Positions 16,891 to 25,910 of a stretch of DNA of 37,765 nt are shown piece after piece. Source of the DNA: Rossellomorea orangium (GTDB lineage: Bacteria > Bacillota > Bacilli > Bacillales > Bacillaceae_B); NCBI RefSeq assembly GCF_019334305.1, contig NZ_JAHWGH010000013.1:1-37765 (forward strand). Reading direction: 5' to 3'. The position numbers and the translations under genes are program-made. Under the pieces are notes generated by a model. It saw nothing but the letters and a program-made list of their open reading frames with translations, ran no database searches and had not been told where the DNA came from. Position 1 is the first letter of the stretch. Every line of letters begins with the position of its first letter.

Positions 16891-16905
16891 AATTTTCAGA
16901 AGATT
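16891..16905 (-). promoter_or_regulatory. CodY box at the opp promoter
   Basis: The minus strand reads AATCTTCTGAAAATT, 14 of 15 matches to AATTTTCWGAAAATT. It lies 8 bp downstream of the -10 hexamer, at about +1 to +15, an ideal repressor position. CodY control of opp operons is established in lactococci; here it is predicted from sequence. Confidence 0.6.
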
Positions 16906-16913
16906 TGTTACTT

Positions 16914-16941
16914 ATTATACATGATAGAGAAATTATTGCAA
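16914..16941 (-). promoter_or_regulatory. Promoter of the opp operon
   Basis: On the minus strand a perfect TATAAT (16914-16919) has an upstream TG (ATGTATAAT). TTGCAA (16936-16941) lies 16 bp away. The leader to the oppA ATG is about 60 nt. The 16942-17299 stretch holds no gene; it contains the 17049-17069 palindrome. Confidence 0.65.
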
Positions 16942-17048
16942 TATGAATTTAACAGTTTTTTTGCTAAATTATCAGATTAGTAGGTATATTGTTATTAAAA
17001 CACTGTAATACCAACGTTTTTTCTAAACATTTTAGAGAGTTTGTCCTA

Positions 17049-17069
17049 TTACAATTGTTACAATTGTAA
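17049..17069. promoter_or_regulatory. Perfect 21-bp palindrome, possible operator
   Basis: Two perfect 10-bp arms (17049-17058 and 17060-17069) flank a central T, with ACAATTGT present in both arms. No U-tract or GC-rich stem suggests a terminator. It lies about 110 bp upstream of the opp -35 and 230 bp upstream of the DUF3899 promoter. I cannot assign a regulator. Confidence 0.4.
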
Positions 17070-17299
17070 ATTCAAAAGGGTTAAATCCGATTTACATTCT
17101 GTATGAAATTTCCCCTCTTTAGAATATTCATCTATTATAAATATTAAAATGACAGACTAAATATAAATAATAGAATTCATACTTATTTCAGTTTTCATTT
17201 TCAGTAATATTCAGCTTTAATCAAAGTGTATGTCCGGAATGGAGGAATGTCAGCTCTACTTATACACTTTGAGAAGGGTTGAATATATATGAGTGAGGA

Positions 17300-17329
17300 T
17301 TGAATTCTTTATTACCCTTCATGTATACT
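17300..17329 (+). promoter_or_regulatory. Promoter of the DUF3899 gene
   Basis: TTGAAT (17300-17305) and TATACT (17324-17329) are 18 bp apart, and the -10 carries an extended TG. The ATG follows 27 bp later. Confidence 0.55.
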
Positions 17330-17356
17330 TTTGTTAAAAACATTTAAAGGAGTATT

Positions 17357-17740
17357 ATGAAACGAATCAATCTATTTTCTATACTTACATTAATTTTTTT
17401 TATCAGCGCAGTTGTATTGGCGTCTCTTCAGGAAAAGAACCTGCTTCTTTCTATAATAGATAGCTTGTTTGTTATCGGGATTGTATATGTCAGCCTGGGT
17501 GCCCTCCTTTATATTTTCGAAAAGGGCTTCTTCAATGGAATTGTCTATGCATTCAAACGGTTCCGGAACAGTACGAAACAGGGCATGTATATTTCACAAT
17601 TTGATGAGCTGGATGACACGAAAGAAGCACATGAAGAATTCACTGTCAAACGCTCCTATTCCATTACTAAGTCTTTATTGACGCTAGGTGCCTTCACCCT
17701 CGTCCTCTCCGTTATATTGAGCTATCTTCTGTATACTTGA
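17357..17740 (+). CDS. DUF3899-like membrane protein
   Basis: A 127-residue protein with three predicted membrane segments: about 7-24 (LFSILTLIFFISAVVLAS), 30-54 (IIDSLFVIGIVYVSLGALLYIF) and 105-126 (LLTLGAFTLVLSVILSYLLY). A charged cytosolic loop between the second and third contains the phrase FDELDDTKEAHEEFTV. This fits the DUF3899 family of uncharacterised Firmicute membrane proteins; function unknown. AAAGGAG lies 4 bp before the ATG, a slightly short spacing. It has its own promoter and sits upstream of the trpS T-box, with no clear terminator between, so some read-through into the T-box is possible. Confidence 0.8.
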   Translation: MKRINLFSILTLIFFISAVVLASLQEKNLLLSIIDSLFVIGIVYVSLGALLYIFEKGFFNGIVYAFKRFRNSTKQGMYISQFDELDDTKEAHEEFTVKRSYSITKSLLTLGAFTLVLSVILSYLLYT

Positions 17741-17784
17741 ATTATCCTGCTCATTTTCATATAATATTTATAGGTGAATTGAGT

Positions 17785-19068
<1,284 letters not shown>

Positions 19069-19072
19069 TAAT

Positions 19073-19111
19073 AAGACCAGTGACTGCAATGGCGGTCACT
19101 GGTCTTTTTTT
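19073..19111 (+). terminator. Terminator of trpS
   Basis: A perfect 12-bp stem AAGACCAGTGAC (19073-19084) with GTCACTGGTCTT (19095-19106) is followed by a T-run to 19111. It lies 5 bp after the trpS stop. Confidence 0.93.
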
Positions 19112-19164
19112 CATTCTTTACTAGAAATACCTGCAAGCCTGTTAAGGACTCATGTTTACTAAAT

Positions 19165-19914
19165 TCAATTTACCTTTGGACGATTCTCCACTTCCCAAAG
19201 TTTCTCAAAGAATGGCTGTCCCTTTATCAAATTCTCACAAAGGGTAAGATGCTTGTCCGACCAGCCATATTGGGTTTCTTCATAGAGCATTTGCCAAATT
19301 TCTTCAAAGTCCAACTCCTGGATGGTGCGGTAACGCTGTGGTGCCCATTCAGTATACCAATAGCGGATTTCTGCTGTATTGTTTGAGCTGTGAAGTTGGT
19401 CGAGTGCCATGAATAACAACTGCTTCAATTGTCTTTCTTTTCTGGTCAGTCCACTCATCATAAATGGATTCGGTGAAAGGATGTGATAGGCATCCTCTCT
19501 CTTAGGATCCTCCTGAATCGAGTACTGCACCGTTTCATGACTTTCCACCATTTCGTATACCAGTTGTTCCTGTCTCGGTATCAGCCTGCTCTTTCTGATT
19601 GGCACAGTATACCCGATTGTGTCCACGGCTAGTATTCCCGTACCATCTGTGACGATGAAGCAATAATCCAATTGTATCCGTTCATGGTTTTTTCGCAGGT
19701 ATGCTTTCTGATAGACATTGTTAAGCAGTTGTTGAGGTAACTCTGATAAATCATTCTCGATGTAATGAAACAGTGCCTTGTCCACTTTAATCAGAGGAAC
19801 CTGATCCAGTAATTCGATTACGTCCTCTTTTCTCCACTCATGAAAATGACAGACATTATAGCCATTTTCTTCGCCTTCGAACCAATTTACCCATACATCA
19901 TGAAGATATAACAT
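19165..19914 (-). CDS. yjbA: YjbA family protein (DUF3603)
   Basis: A 249-residue cytosolic protein of unknown function, clearly orthologous to B. subtilis YjbA. Diagnostic stretches are [20 protein letters not shown] at the N-terminus, [85 protein letters not shown] and the C-terminal [16 protein letters not shown]. The start at 19914 is chosen because GAGGGG lies 6 bp upstream; an in-frame ATG at 19938 would contain that SD. It is adjacent to trpS in opposite orientation, as in B. subtilis. No catalytic motif can be named. Confidence 0.9.
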   Translation of the reverse strand: MLYLHDVWVNWFEGEENGYNVCHFHEWRKEDVIELLDQVPLIKVDKALFHYIENDLSELPQQLLNNVYQKAYLRKNHERIQLDYCFIVTDGTGILAVDTIGYTVPIRKSRLIPRQEQLVYEMVESHETVQYSIQEDPKREDAYHILSPNPFMMSGLTRKERQLKQLLFMALDQLHSSNNTAEIRYWYTEWAPQRYRTIQELDFEEIWQMLYEETQYGWSDKHLTLCENLIKGQPFFEKLWEVENRPKVN

Positions 19915-19998
19915 GATTGACCCCTCGCTTTGCTTCAATCTTATTTGTCAATCAGTATAGGCTATTCCGTGTAAATTTATTCCTATTAAACAGGGGTT

Positions 19999-20220
19999 TT
20001 ATAGATAGTCGTTATTTTTTCTTCGGGGTATATAAATCGAGAGCGTGATGATGAGGATTCCTAATAGAAAAAAATAACATTCGAACCGGGTGGACACGAA
20101 GAATATATAGTCAATAAACGTCATTCCAGTCGTTAGCAGATTTAAATACATAATCAGGCTTACCCCTCCTGAAACGGCCAGTCCAAATCCTATAAAGAGT
20201 CCGAACAATTGTACCACCAT
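19999..20220 (-). CDS. Small membrane protein, unknown
   Basis: A 73-residue protein with two hydrophobic helices, about 4-27 (LFGLFIGFGLAVSGGVSLIMYL) and 40-62 (FVSTRFECYFFLLGILIITLSIYI), ending in the basic tail PRRKNNDYL. The start at 20220 is preferred because GAGGCGGAAAG lies just upstream; the frame extends to a TTG at 20244 that lacks an SD. It lies between yjaZ and yjbA on the same strand. I recognise no family. No terminator is evident after it. Confidence 0.65.
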   Translation of the reverse strand: MVVQLFGLFIGFGLAVSGGVSLIMYLNLLTTGMTFIDYIFFVSTRFECYFFLLGILIITLSIYIPRRKNNDYL

Positions 20221-20357
20221 ACTTTCCGCCTCTATCCCTTGCAATTAGATAATGGAGCTCGTCCATGCTTACTATAGTTTATGAACAGGAAGAAAAGATA
20301 TGACGAAATGAAGGAGCCGTTTTTTCTGCACAGTCCTTATCTGCTGCTGAGCAGATT

Positions 20358-21119
20358 TTAAGGTACAAATGTTGAGGATGGTACCCCCATAAGGGTGTTG
20401 GTAGATGAATCCCGTTTCATCCCATATTGATTAACCAATCTATATCCTGAGGCATAACCGAGCATTTTAGGATAGGCTTTCTGCCCAAGAAGCAGTTGAT
20501 CATGAAGTGGACTGCTTCGTTTAATATCCAGATTCGGCTGAATCCATTTTTCATAGTATTTGGCAAGTTCTTTTTCTTCATATTCTTTTGTCCAAGGTGC
20601 TACATACTTCTCTCCACAGAATTCTTTAACTGCATTTTCAGCCAGCCCTTCAAAGATAATGGAGTCAAGAAGTGTGTATTCTGCATCTTTTTTATTTAAT
20701 CGTTTCATCCTTACACAGTGATGGTACTCATGTACGAACAAGGCTTCGTATTCTTTCGGATCCTCCTGGTCTGTAACAAAAAAGAATATTTCATCTTTAA
20801 AACACACCCCGGATTTTTTCATGGATGATTGGAACATCCCTCTCTTTTCCTGCACGGGGAATAGATAAATAGGCACACTCGGCCCATTCCATTTCCGCTT
20901 ATATTTTTGTTCAAAGAGAGCAAATCGGTCCCATAGCTTCTTTTCTTTCATTTTTTCGTAAGTATCTGATGCGAGACGAGAAGAGCGATACATACCGTGC
21001 TTCATAAGGTACTGATAGAACGATTGTTGATCGTCCTTGCCATTTTTCGTTTTCTTTAGAAGATCCAAAGGGTTATCGATCCATTCAGCCAACCAATCAT
21101 CTGTAGGAACAACGGCCAC
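20358..21119 (-). CDS. yjaZ: Putative zinc protease YjaZ (DUF2268)
   Basis: A 253-residue protein of the DUF2268 family of predicted Zn-dependent proteases. The motif HEYHH lies at residues 130-134 (LFVHEYHHCVRM). A second conserved segment FEGLAENAV (Glu near 157) could supply the third ligand. Earlier segments WNGPSVPIYLFP and FKDEIFFFVTD match the family. No signal peptide is seen, so it is cytosolic. The substrate is unknown. The start is uncertain: GTG 21119 has GAGGG 6 bp upstream, while ATG 21149 extends 10 residues without an SD. It lies downstream of fabF but past its terminator. An AATCTGC/GCAGATT hairpin overlaps its stop. Confidence 0.85.
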   Translation of the reverse strand: MAVVPTDDWLAEWIDNPLDLLKKTKNGKDDQQSFYQYLMKHGMYRSSRLASDTYEKMKEKKLWDRFALFEQKYKRKWNGPSVPIYLFPVQEKRGMFQSSMKKSGVCFKDEIFFFVTDQEDPKEYEALFVHEYHHCVRMKRLNKKDAEYTLLDSIIFEGLAENAVKEFCGEKYVAPWTKEYEEKELAKYYEKWIQPNLDIKRSSPLHDQLLLGQKAYPKMLGYASGYRLVNQYGMKRDSSTNTLMGVPSSTFVP

Positions 21120-21175
21120 CTTCATCCCTCTTTCCATGCTTTTTAACATGTATATGTATGAGAAGAAGGATTCAC

Positions 21176-21210
21176 AACAAAAAGAGCCTGTTACACGTAA
21201 CAGACTCTTT
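21176..21210 (-). terminator. Terminator of fabH-fabF
   Basis: A 14-bp stem (21181-21194 with 21197-21210, one mismatch) is followed on the minus strand by TTTTTGTTG. It lies 6 bp after the fabF stop. Confidence 0.85.
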
Positions 21211-21215
21211 CATTA

Positions 21216-22460
21216 TTAACTTTGATATTTCTTGAATACGATGGTCGCATTGTGACCACCGAAGCCGAGTGAGTTACTCATGGCTACGTTGACTTCTTGT
21301 TTTCTTGCTTCGTTTGCAACATAGTCAAGGTCACAATCCGGGTCAGGTGTTTCAATATTGATTGTCGGAGGCAGGATACTGTCTTTCATTGCAAGGACAG
21401 TGAAAATCGCTTCCACCCCTCCTGCAGCGCCGAGAAGGTGACCGGTCATGGATTTCGTCGAGCTCATGGCAAGTTTATACGCATGCTCACCGAATACTTC
21501 TTTCACTGCCATCGTTTCATATTTGTCATTATAAGGAGTACTTGTTCCGTGAGCATTGATGTAATCCATCTGTTCCGGAAGGATGCCACCATCTTCAAGT
21601 GCCATTTTCATTGCTCTGGCTCCGCCTTCTCCAGCTGGTGCCGGTGCAGTGATGTGATAGGCATCTCCGGTACATCCGTACCCGACGATTTCAGCGTAGA
21701 TAGGCGCACCGCGTTTTATGGCATGCTCGAGTTCTTCAAGAACCACGATCCCCGCTCCTTCTCCCATTACAAAACCATCACGGTTTGCGTCAAATGGTCT
21801 TGAAGCTTTTTCTGGGTCTTCGTTTGTGGAAAGAGCTGTGTTTGCACAGAATCCAGCAACAGACATTTTCGTGATCGGTGCTTCCGCTCCACCAGAAACC
21901 ATCACGTCAGCGTCTCCACGCTGAATGACCTTAAAGGCATCTCCGATCGAATTCGTACCTGTTGCACAAGCGGTTACGGTACATGAGTTGAACCCTTTTG
22001 CCCCTAGCATGATGGACACTTGTCCGGCAGCCATATCAGGGATGATCATCGGTACGAAGAACGGACTGACACGGCGATAACCGCGCTTCTGGAATGTTTC
22101 GTACTGCTGTTCGAATGTTTCCATTCCCCCGATGCCTGATCCGATCCACACCCCTACCCGATGAGCATTTTCATCTGTAATGGAGAGCTTTGAATCTTTT
22201 ACCGCCATTAATGAGGCCGCAATTGCATAGTGAGTGAAGCGGTCCATCTTTCTTGCTTCTTTTCTTTCCACCCCGAAATCTTCTATGTTGAAGTCCTTTA
22301 ATTCTGCTGCCACTTTCGCAGGATACTCATCGGCATTTAAGCGCGTTAAAGGTCCGACACCCGTTTTTCCGGCTACTATATTCGACCACGTTGATTCAAC
22401 ATCATTACCTAACGGCGTGACGCTTCCCAAGCCTGTCACGACTACACGTTTCTTATTCAT
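21216..22460 (-). CDS. fabF: 3-oxoacyl-ACP synthase II (FabF)
   Basis: A 414-residue cytosolic condensing enzyme that elongates acyl-ACP with malonyl-ACP in fatty acid synthesis. The catalytic triad is visible: Cys165 in [13 protein letters not shown], His304 in [11 protein letters not shown] and His341 in [13 protein letters not shown]. The N-terminus is [19 protein letters not shown]. The start at 22460 is chosen because AAAGGAGATG lies 8 bp upstream; the frame runs to 22499 without a better SD. It follows fabH by 48 bp with no terminator between, so it is transcribed from the FapR-controlled promoter. It is a temperature-sensing elongation enzyme in Bacillus and the target of cerulenin-type inhibitors. 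Confidence 0.98.
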   Translation of the reverse strand: MNKKRVVVTGLGSVTPLGNDVESTWSNIVAGKTGVGPLTRLNADEYPAKVAAELKDFNIEDFGVERKEARKMDRFTHYAIAASLMAVKDSKLSITDENAHRVGVWIGSGIGGMETFEQQYETFQKRGYRRVSPFFVPMIIPDMAAGQVSIMLGAKGFNSCTVTACATGTNSIGDAFKVIQRGDADVMVSGGAEAPITKMSVAGFCANTALSTNEDPEKASRPFDANRDGFVMGEGAGIVVLEELEHAIKRGAPIYAEIVGYGCTGDAYHITAPAPAGEGGARAMKMALEDGGILPEQMDYINAHGTSTPYNDKYETMAVKEVFGEHAYKLAMSSTKSMTGHLLGAAGGVEAIFTVLAMKDSILPPTINIETPDPDCDLDYVANEARKQEVNVAMSNSLGFGGHNATIVFKKYQS

Positions 22461-22508
22461 TGAAAGAACATCTCCTTTATCTGAAGTTGAAGTTGTCATT
22501 ATCTTGTA

Positions 22509-23441
22509 TTATTTACCCCAGCGCATGATGATTGCGCCCCATGTTAATCCGCCACCGAATCCTACCATGACGACGACATCGTTGTCTTTCACTCTTCCCT
22601 CTTCCAGATCTTCGATTAATGATACTGGAATGGAGGCGGCTGATGTATTTCCATATTTATTGACGGTCTTGGACATCTTTTCTACCGGTAGTTCCAACCG
22701 TTGCCTTGCCGCTTCCATGATCCGGATATTTGCCTGATGAGGAATCAGGAAATCAACGTCTTCTTTCTTCAATCCTGCTTTTTCAATGACATTGATGCTT
22801 GATTCTCCCATCTGGCGAACAGCAAACTTAAACACTTCCCGGCCATTCATGATTAATTTCTCATCTTGATATAAGTGCTTCGCCCCTGAACCATCAGAAC
22901 CTAATTCAAAAGCAAGGATGCCCTTTCCGTCCGGAACCGGTCCAAGAATCGCGGCACCTGCAGCGTCACCGAATAATACGGCCGTATTGCGGTCTTCCCA
23001 ATCCGTGATCTTGGATAATTTCTCCACCCCGACGACGAGGACATGTTTATACGCTCCATTATCAATAAACTGCTTTGCCGTGATCATACCATACATAAAG
23101 CCGGCACAAGCGGCGCTGATGTCCATGGCTGCAGCCTTTTTAGCTCCCAATCGCTCTTGTAGAAGACAGGCAACTGAAGGGAATGGATAATCAGGGGTGA
23201 CCGTTGCAACCAGGATCATATCAATCTCTTCAGGAGTAATCTCTGCATCTGCGATTGCCTTCTTAGCAGCTTCGAAAGCCATATCAGAGGTATTTGTTTC
23301 ATTATTTGCTATTCTTCTCTCTTCAATGCCTGTTCTGGTACGGATCCATTCATCAGAAGTATCCACCATTTTCTCAAGGTCGGCGTTTGTCAAGATTTTT
23401 TCAGGAAGATAACGTCCAATTCCAATAATACCTGTATTCAT
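22509..23441 (-). CDS. fabH: 3-oxoacyl-ACP synthase III (FabH)
   Basis: A 310-residue initiating condensing enzyme that joins acyl-CoA primers (branched in bacilli) with malonyl-ACP. The catalytic residues are Cys112 in [12 protein letters not shown], His235 in [12 protein letters not shown] and Asn265 in KYGNTSAAS. The family start [19 protein letters not shown] and the signature [17 protein letters not shown] are intact. AGGGA lies about 9 bp before the ATG. It is first in the fabH-fabF operon with a FapR operator upstream, matching fabHA-fabF of B. subtilis. Confidence 0.98.
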   Translation of the reverse strand: MNTGIIGIGRYLPEKILTNADLEKMVDTSDEWIRTRTGIEERRIANNETNTSDMAFEAAKKAIADAEITPEEIDMILVATVTPDYPFPSVACLLQERLGAKKAAAMDISAACAGFMYGMITAKQFIDNGAYKHVLVVGVEKLSKITDWEDRNTAVLFGDAAGAAILGPVPDGKGILAFELGSDGSGAKHLYQDEKLIMNGREVFKFAVRQMGESSINVIEKAGLKKEDVDFLIPHQANIRIMEAARQRLELPVEKMSKTVNKYGNTSAASIPVSLIEDLEEGRVKDNDVVVMVGFGGGLTWGAIIMRWGK

Positions 23442-23498
23442 ACTGGCGTTCCCTACTTTCGTTTATTTTTTTCATATACTTTACGTTTATTATCAATT

Positions 23499-23517
23499 AT
23501 TATGACTTGGTACTAAT
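23499..23517 (-). promoter_or_regulatory. FapR operator of fabH-fabF
   Basis: The minus strand reads ATTAGTACCAAGTCATAAT, very close to the FapR consensus TTAGTACCTRGTCYTAAT. It overlaps the downstream edge of the -10 and the start site. In Bacillus FapR represses lipid-synthesis genes until malonyl-CoA releases it. The regulator gene is not in the window. Confidence 0.8.
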
Positions 23518-23544
23518 TTTATCGAAAATTTCTTCATTCTGCAA
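23516..23544 (-). promoter_or_regulatory. Promoter of fabH-fabF
   Basis: On the minus strand TTGCAG (23539-23544) and TAAAAT (23516-23521) are exactly 17 bp apart. They lie about 75 bp upstream of the fabH ATG. Confidence 0.65.
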
Positions 23545-23631
23545 TTATTTTTTACTTATTCCCCTTTTCTACACGTTTGACCATACTCGTACAACCTTCC
23601 CTGACATAGGATAGGCTGAGGGGGTGAGAAT

Positions 23632-23847
23632 GTGTCTGAAGAACGAAAGCAACACCCATTTAACCGGATGATGTATGGTGGAAGAGAAAAAAAGATAGAA
23701 GATTCTCCTACTCGGGAAGAACAAAATACTGCGGCTGACGGTGAATCCATACTTGACTGGGTGCATTCCATTATGAATTCCATCGATGAATTAATGCCGC
23801 TCTATAAGAAAATCAGTCCATTCCTAAAACAATGGAATAGTAAATAA
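23632..23847 (+). CDS. yjzB: YjzB-like small protein
   Basis: A 71-residue soluble protein of unknown function. It begins SEERKQHPFNRMMYGG, has a charged low-complexity middle, and ends with an amphipathic helix (ILDWVHSIMNSIDELMPLYKKISPFLKQW). Translation starts at GTG 23632 with GAGGGGGTGAG upstream; the overlapping ATG at 23630 is out of frame. It is divergent from fabH and convergent with comZ, the position of yjzB in B. subtilis; the symbol rests on that position and the general character. No promoter is obvious. Confidence 0.65.
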   Translation: MSEERKQHPFNRMMYGGREKKIEDSPTREEQNTAADGESILDWVHSIMNSIDELMPLYKKISPFLKQWNSK

Positions 23848-23867
23848 TGTGGTTAAAACACAAAAAT

Positions 23868-23898
23868 GACGGATCACCGAATAGTTCGGTGATCCGTC
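23868..23898. terminator. Bidirectional terminator between yjzB and comZ
   Basis: A perfect 13-bp stem GACGGATCACCGA (23868-23880) with its complement at 23886-23898 has a 5-base loop. TTTG follows on +, and CATTTTTGTG on the minus strand, so it can serve both converging units. Confidence 0.9.
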
Positions 23899-23907
23899 TT
23901 TGTAAAC

Positions 23908-24096
23908 TTACTCTTTATGTAAGGCGTCCTGTTTTCCTAATTCATAGGCTTCGCTCATGACTTTAGTGAATAGCGTCATAAAAGGCTGTAACATTTCAGG
24001 TGAGAACTCAACGCCCGCTTGATCCAACTGTTCCTTTGCTTCCGGGAAGTATTTCATGGCAATCTGCATAAATTCCATTGTCTTATCTTGATTCAT
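23908..24096 (-). CDS. comZ: Competence protein ComZ
   Basis: A 62-residue, mostly helical, acidic protein. In B. subtilis ComZ lowers expression of the comG DNA-uptake operon. The sequence MNQDKTMEFMQIAMKYFPEA continues with an amphipathic helix (LFTKVMSEAYELGKQDALHK). Its ATG overlaps the end of med by 4 bases (ATGA), giving translational coupling in the conserved med-comZ order. The SD lies within the end of med. Confidence 0.9.
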   Translation of the reverse strand: MNQDKTMEFMQIAMKYFPEAKEQLDQAGVEFSPEMLQPFMTLFTKVMSEAYELGKQDALHKE

Positions 24097-25058
24097 TGCT
24101 TCGATTCCTTTCCATTCGGCAATTTGCCTGTCTCGATATAGTTCTTTATGTGCTGCTTCATTTCAGCTTGAAAATCTTCAGGAATGACGGGACTGAATTT
24201 CCCCATGGAGATGACACCGTCTTCGAAATCAAATTCCAGGTTACCTGATTTAAGCTTGTCCCCGGCATACCTTTCGGCGACGATTTCATAAAGCTTATCA
24301 GCATGCTGAACCGTGCTTGTCAAGACAGTTGATTCCCCGAGATCCGATTGATCGGATACATACCCGATGGCAAAAAGCCCCTTTTCCTTCAGCTTTTCGA
24401 TTACAGCTACATTATATCCGTCACCGGCAGGATACACAACATCGATATCCTCTTTTATCATACGGTCCAACTCCTGGAGAGCCGCAGCTTCATCATCCCA
24501 GTGATTAATGTACTTTACTTCTAGCTCTGTATCACTATTTTGGTAGTTCGCTCCATCTATAAAGCCCTGAACCTCTGGCTGCCAATCAAAGGCGGCAATC
24601 ACACCGACCTTATTCGTCTTAGAGTGAAAGGCTGCTGTCATGCCTCCAAAGAAGCCCATCGCATACCCCTTGAATTGGAGGCTTGTCGTGTTTTTTTCAG
24701 TCGCATTCCCGTTAAAGCTGACAAAATGAATATCGGGATGTTCCCCGGACATGTTGTTGAATACTTCAGCATACTCACTTCCGTGACCAAACACTAAAGT
24801 AACCCCTTTTTCATCATATTCCTCTACTGCTTGCTGGATTGATGTATCATTCTTCATTCCCTCTTTATAGAAGACATCTGCATTATAATCGGATTGTATT
24901 TTTAATAAACCTTTGTATCCTTTTGTTCCCCATACTCCATCGTTCACTGCCTCAGGAACCAGTAAACCGACCTTTTCTATTTCTACGTTATTTCCTCCTG
25001 AACAACCACTCAGTCCAATCAGAACGACTAAGAAAAACGCGAAGATTATCTTCCTCAT
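24093..25058 (-). CDS. med: Med, lipoprotein positive regulator of comK
   Basis: A 321-residue predicted lipoprotein of the BMP/PnrA-type periplasmic-binding fold. The lipobox LSGC gives lipidated Cys19. Family stretches are WGTKGYKGLLKIQSDYNADV, FGHGSEYAEVFN, GYAMGFFGGMTAAFHSKTNK, FDWQPEVQGFIDGANYQN and VVYPAGDGYNVAVIEKLKEK. B. subtilis Med stimulates comK expression; the ligand is unknown, though the fold suggests nucleosides. The start at 25058 is chosen for AAAGGAG 9 bp upstream; an in-frame TTG at 25067 is possible. It is followed immediately by comZ. The 25059-25174 gap has no gene. Confidence 0.92.
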   Translation of the reverse strand: MRKIIFAFFLVVLIGLSGCSGGNNVEIEKVGLLVPEAVNDGVWGTKGYKGLLKIQSDYNADVFYKEGMKNDTSIQQAVEEYDEKGVTLVFGHGSEYAEVFNNMSGEHPDIHFVSFNGNATEKNTTSLQFKGYAMGFFGGMTAAFHSKTNKVGVIAAFDWQPEVQGFIDGANYQNSDTELEVKYINHWDDEAAALQELDRMIKEDIDVVYPAGDGYNVAVIEKLKEKGLFAIGYVSDQSDLGESTVLTSTVQHADKLYEIVAERYAGDKLKSGNLEFDFEDGVISMGKFSPVIPEDFQAEMKQHIKNYIETGKLPNGKESKQ

Positions 25059-25174
25059 ATGCAGCAACTCCTTTAAAGCCCGTGCAGCATCTATAAAAAG
25101 TACAATAGAAAATTATTACATCATCCCTATTTTACCCTCACTCTCATCCTCATGAAAAGAAAAATTTTTTCTCA

Positions 25175-25888
25175 CTACTGAATTTCATCCATTTGTATTC
25201 CCTTTAGCTGCTGGTCAATGATGCTCTTATGGGACTTGGATGGCCTTACAATGATCTCATTTCTCCCTGATCCGTCTTGACGGAGTTCGGGTGAGAAATT
25301 TTCCTCGGTTACGTACGATAGAGCTTCAGACCAACTTTGTTCTGATAAAGATTTTAATGTGAATCTTTCTTTCTTGTTTGATAGCTTTACTATCATTCTG
25401 GCTGCGTCTTTCACAAATATTGCACCGGAAGGATCATCCGCATAATCCAAGATTTCTTTCTTCCCCATTAACAACTGTGCAAACAAAAATTGCCGGGGCT
25501 GATGAATCCCATATAAAGTTGGAAGGTGAAAGGCGGCTCCATCTGACCCGACGCCCCGTTCCTCAAACTCATTCGAATATATTCGAATCATATGGGGGGG
25601 TTGGTCCATTTTTGTAAGCAAGAGATCCACTTCCGTCAGGTACTCTAGCTCTCGTCCCTTAACACCATCATAATAAGGAAGGAAAACATTGCACCCTGAT
25701 CGGACGTTCTTATCCCAATCACTATAAGGTACGTACTCAACGTTTGCGTTCCTTCCAATTTCCATCCATTTATCCGCTAACTCTTTCTTCTCATCGATAG
25801 CGGTCACAGTCCATCCTTTTTCCAGCAGAGCATTACAGAGTTCAAATCCCAGGAATTGTTGAGCAGCAAATACGAATGCATGATCCAA
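25175..25888 (-). CDS. yjaV: YjaV-like Rossmann-fold protein (NAD-dependent epimerase type)
   Basis: A protein of about 237 residues resembling SDR/epimerase proteins. The N-terminal strand-turn-helix HAFVFAAQQFLGFELCNALL is followed by WTVTAIDE, but the Gly-rich GxxGxxG turn is degenerate (AAQQFLG), so cofactor binding is doubtful. A later HLPTLYGIHQPRQFLFAQLL corresponds to the SDR region after the active site, while no clear YxxxK is seen. The start is uncertain: TTG 25888 has GGAG 8 bp upstream and starts 22 bp after the yjaU stop. ATG 25927 and TTG 25987 lack an SD and would overlap yjaU. Function unknown. Confidence 0.7.
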   Translation of the reverse strand: MDHAFVFAAQQFLGFELCNALLEKGWTVTAIDEKKELADKWMEIGRNANVEYVPYSDWDKNVRSGCNVFLPYYDGVKGRELEYLTEVDLLLTKMDQPPHMIRIYSNEFEERGVGSDGAAFHLPTLYGIHQPRQFLFAQLLMGKKEILDYADDPSGAIFVKDAARMIVKLSNKKERFTLKSLSEQSWSEALSYVTEENFSPELRQDGSGRNEIIVRPSKSHKSIIDQQLKGIQMDEIQ

Positions 25889-25910
25889 GTCAATCACTCC
25901 AATATATTTG

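Noticed and set aside
17196..17210. Second CodY-like word CATTTTCAGTAATAT upstream of opp
   Set aside because: Four mismatches to the 15-bp consensus in AT-rich DNA is within chance.
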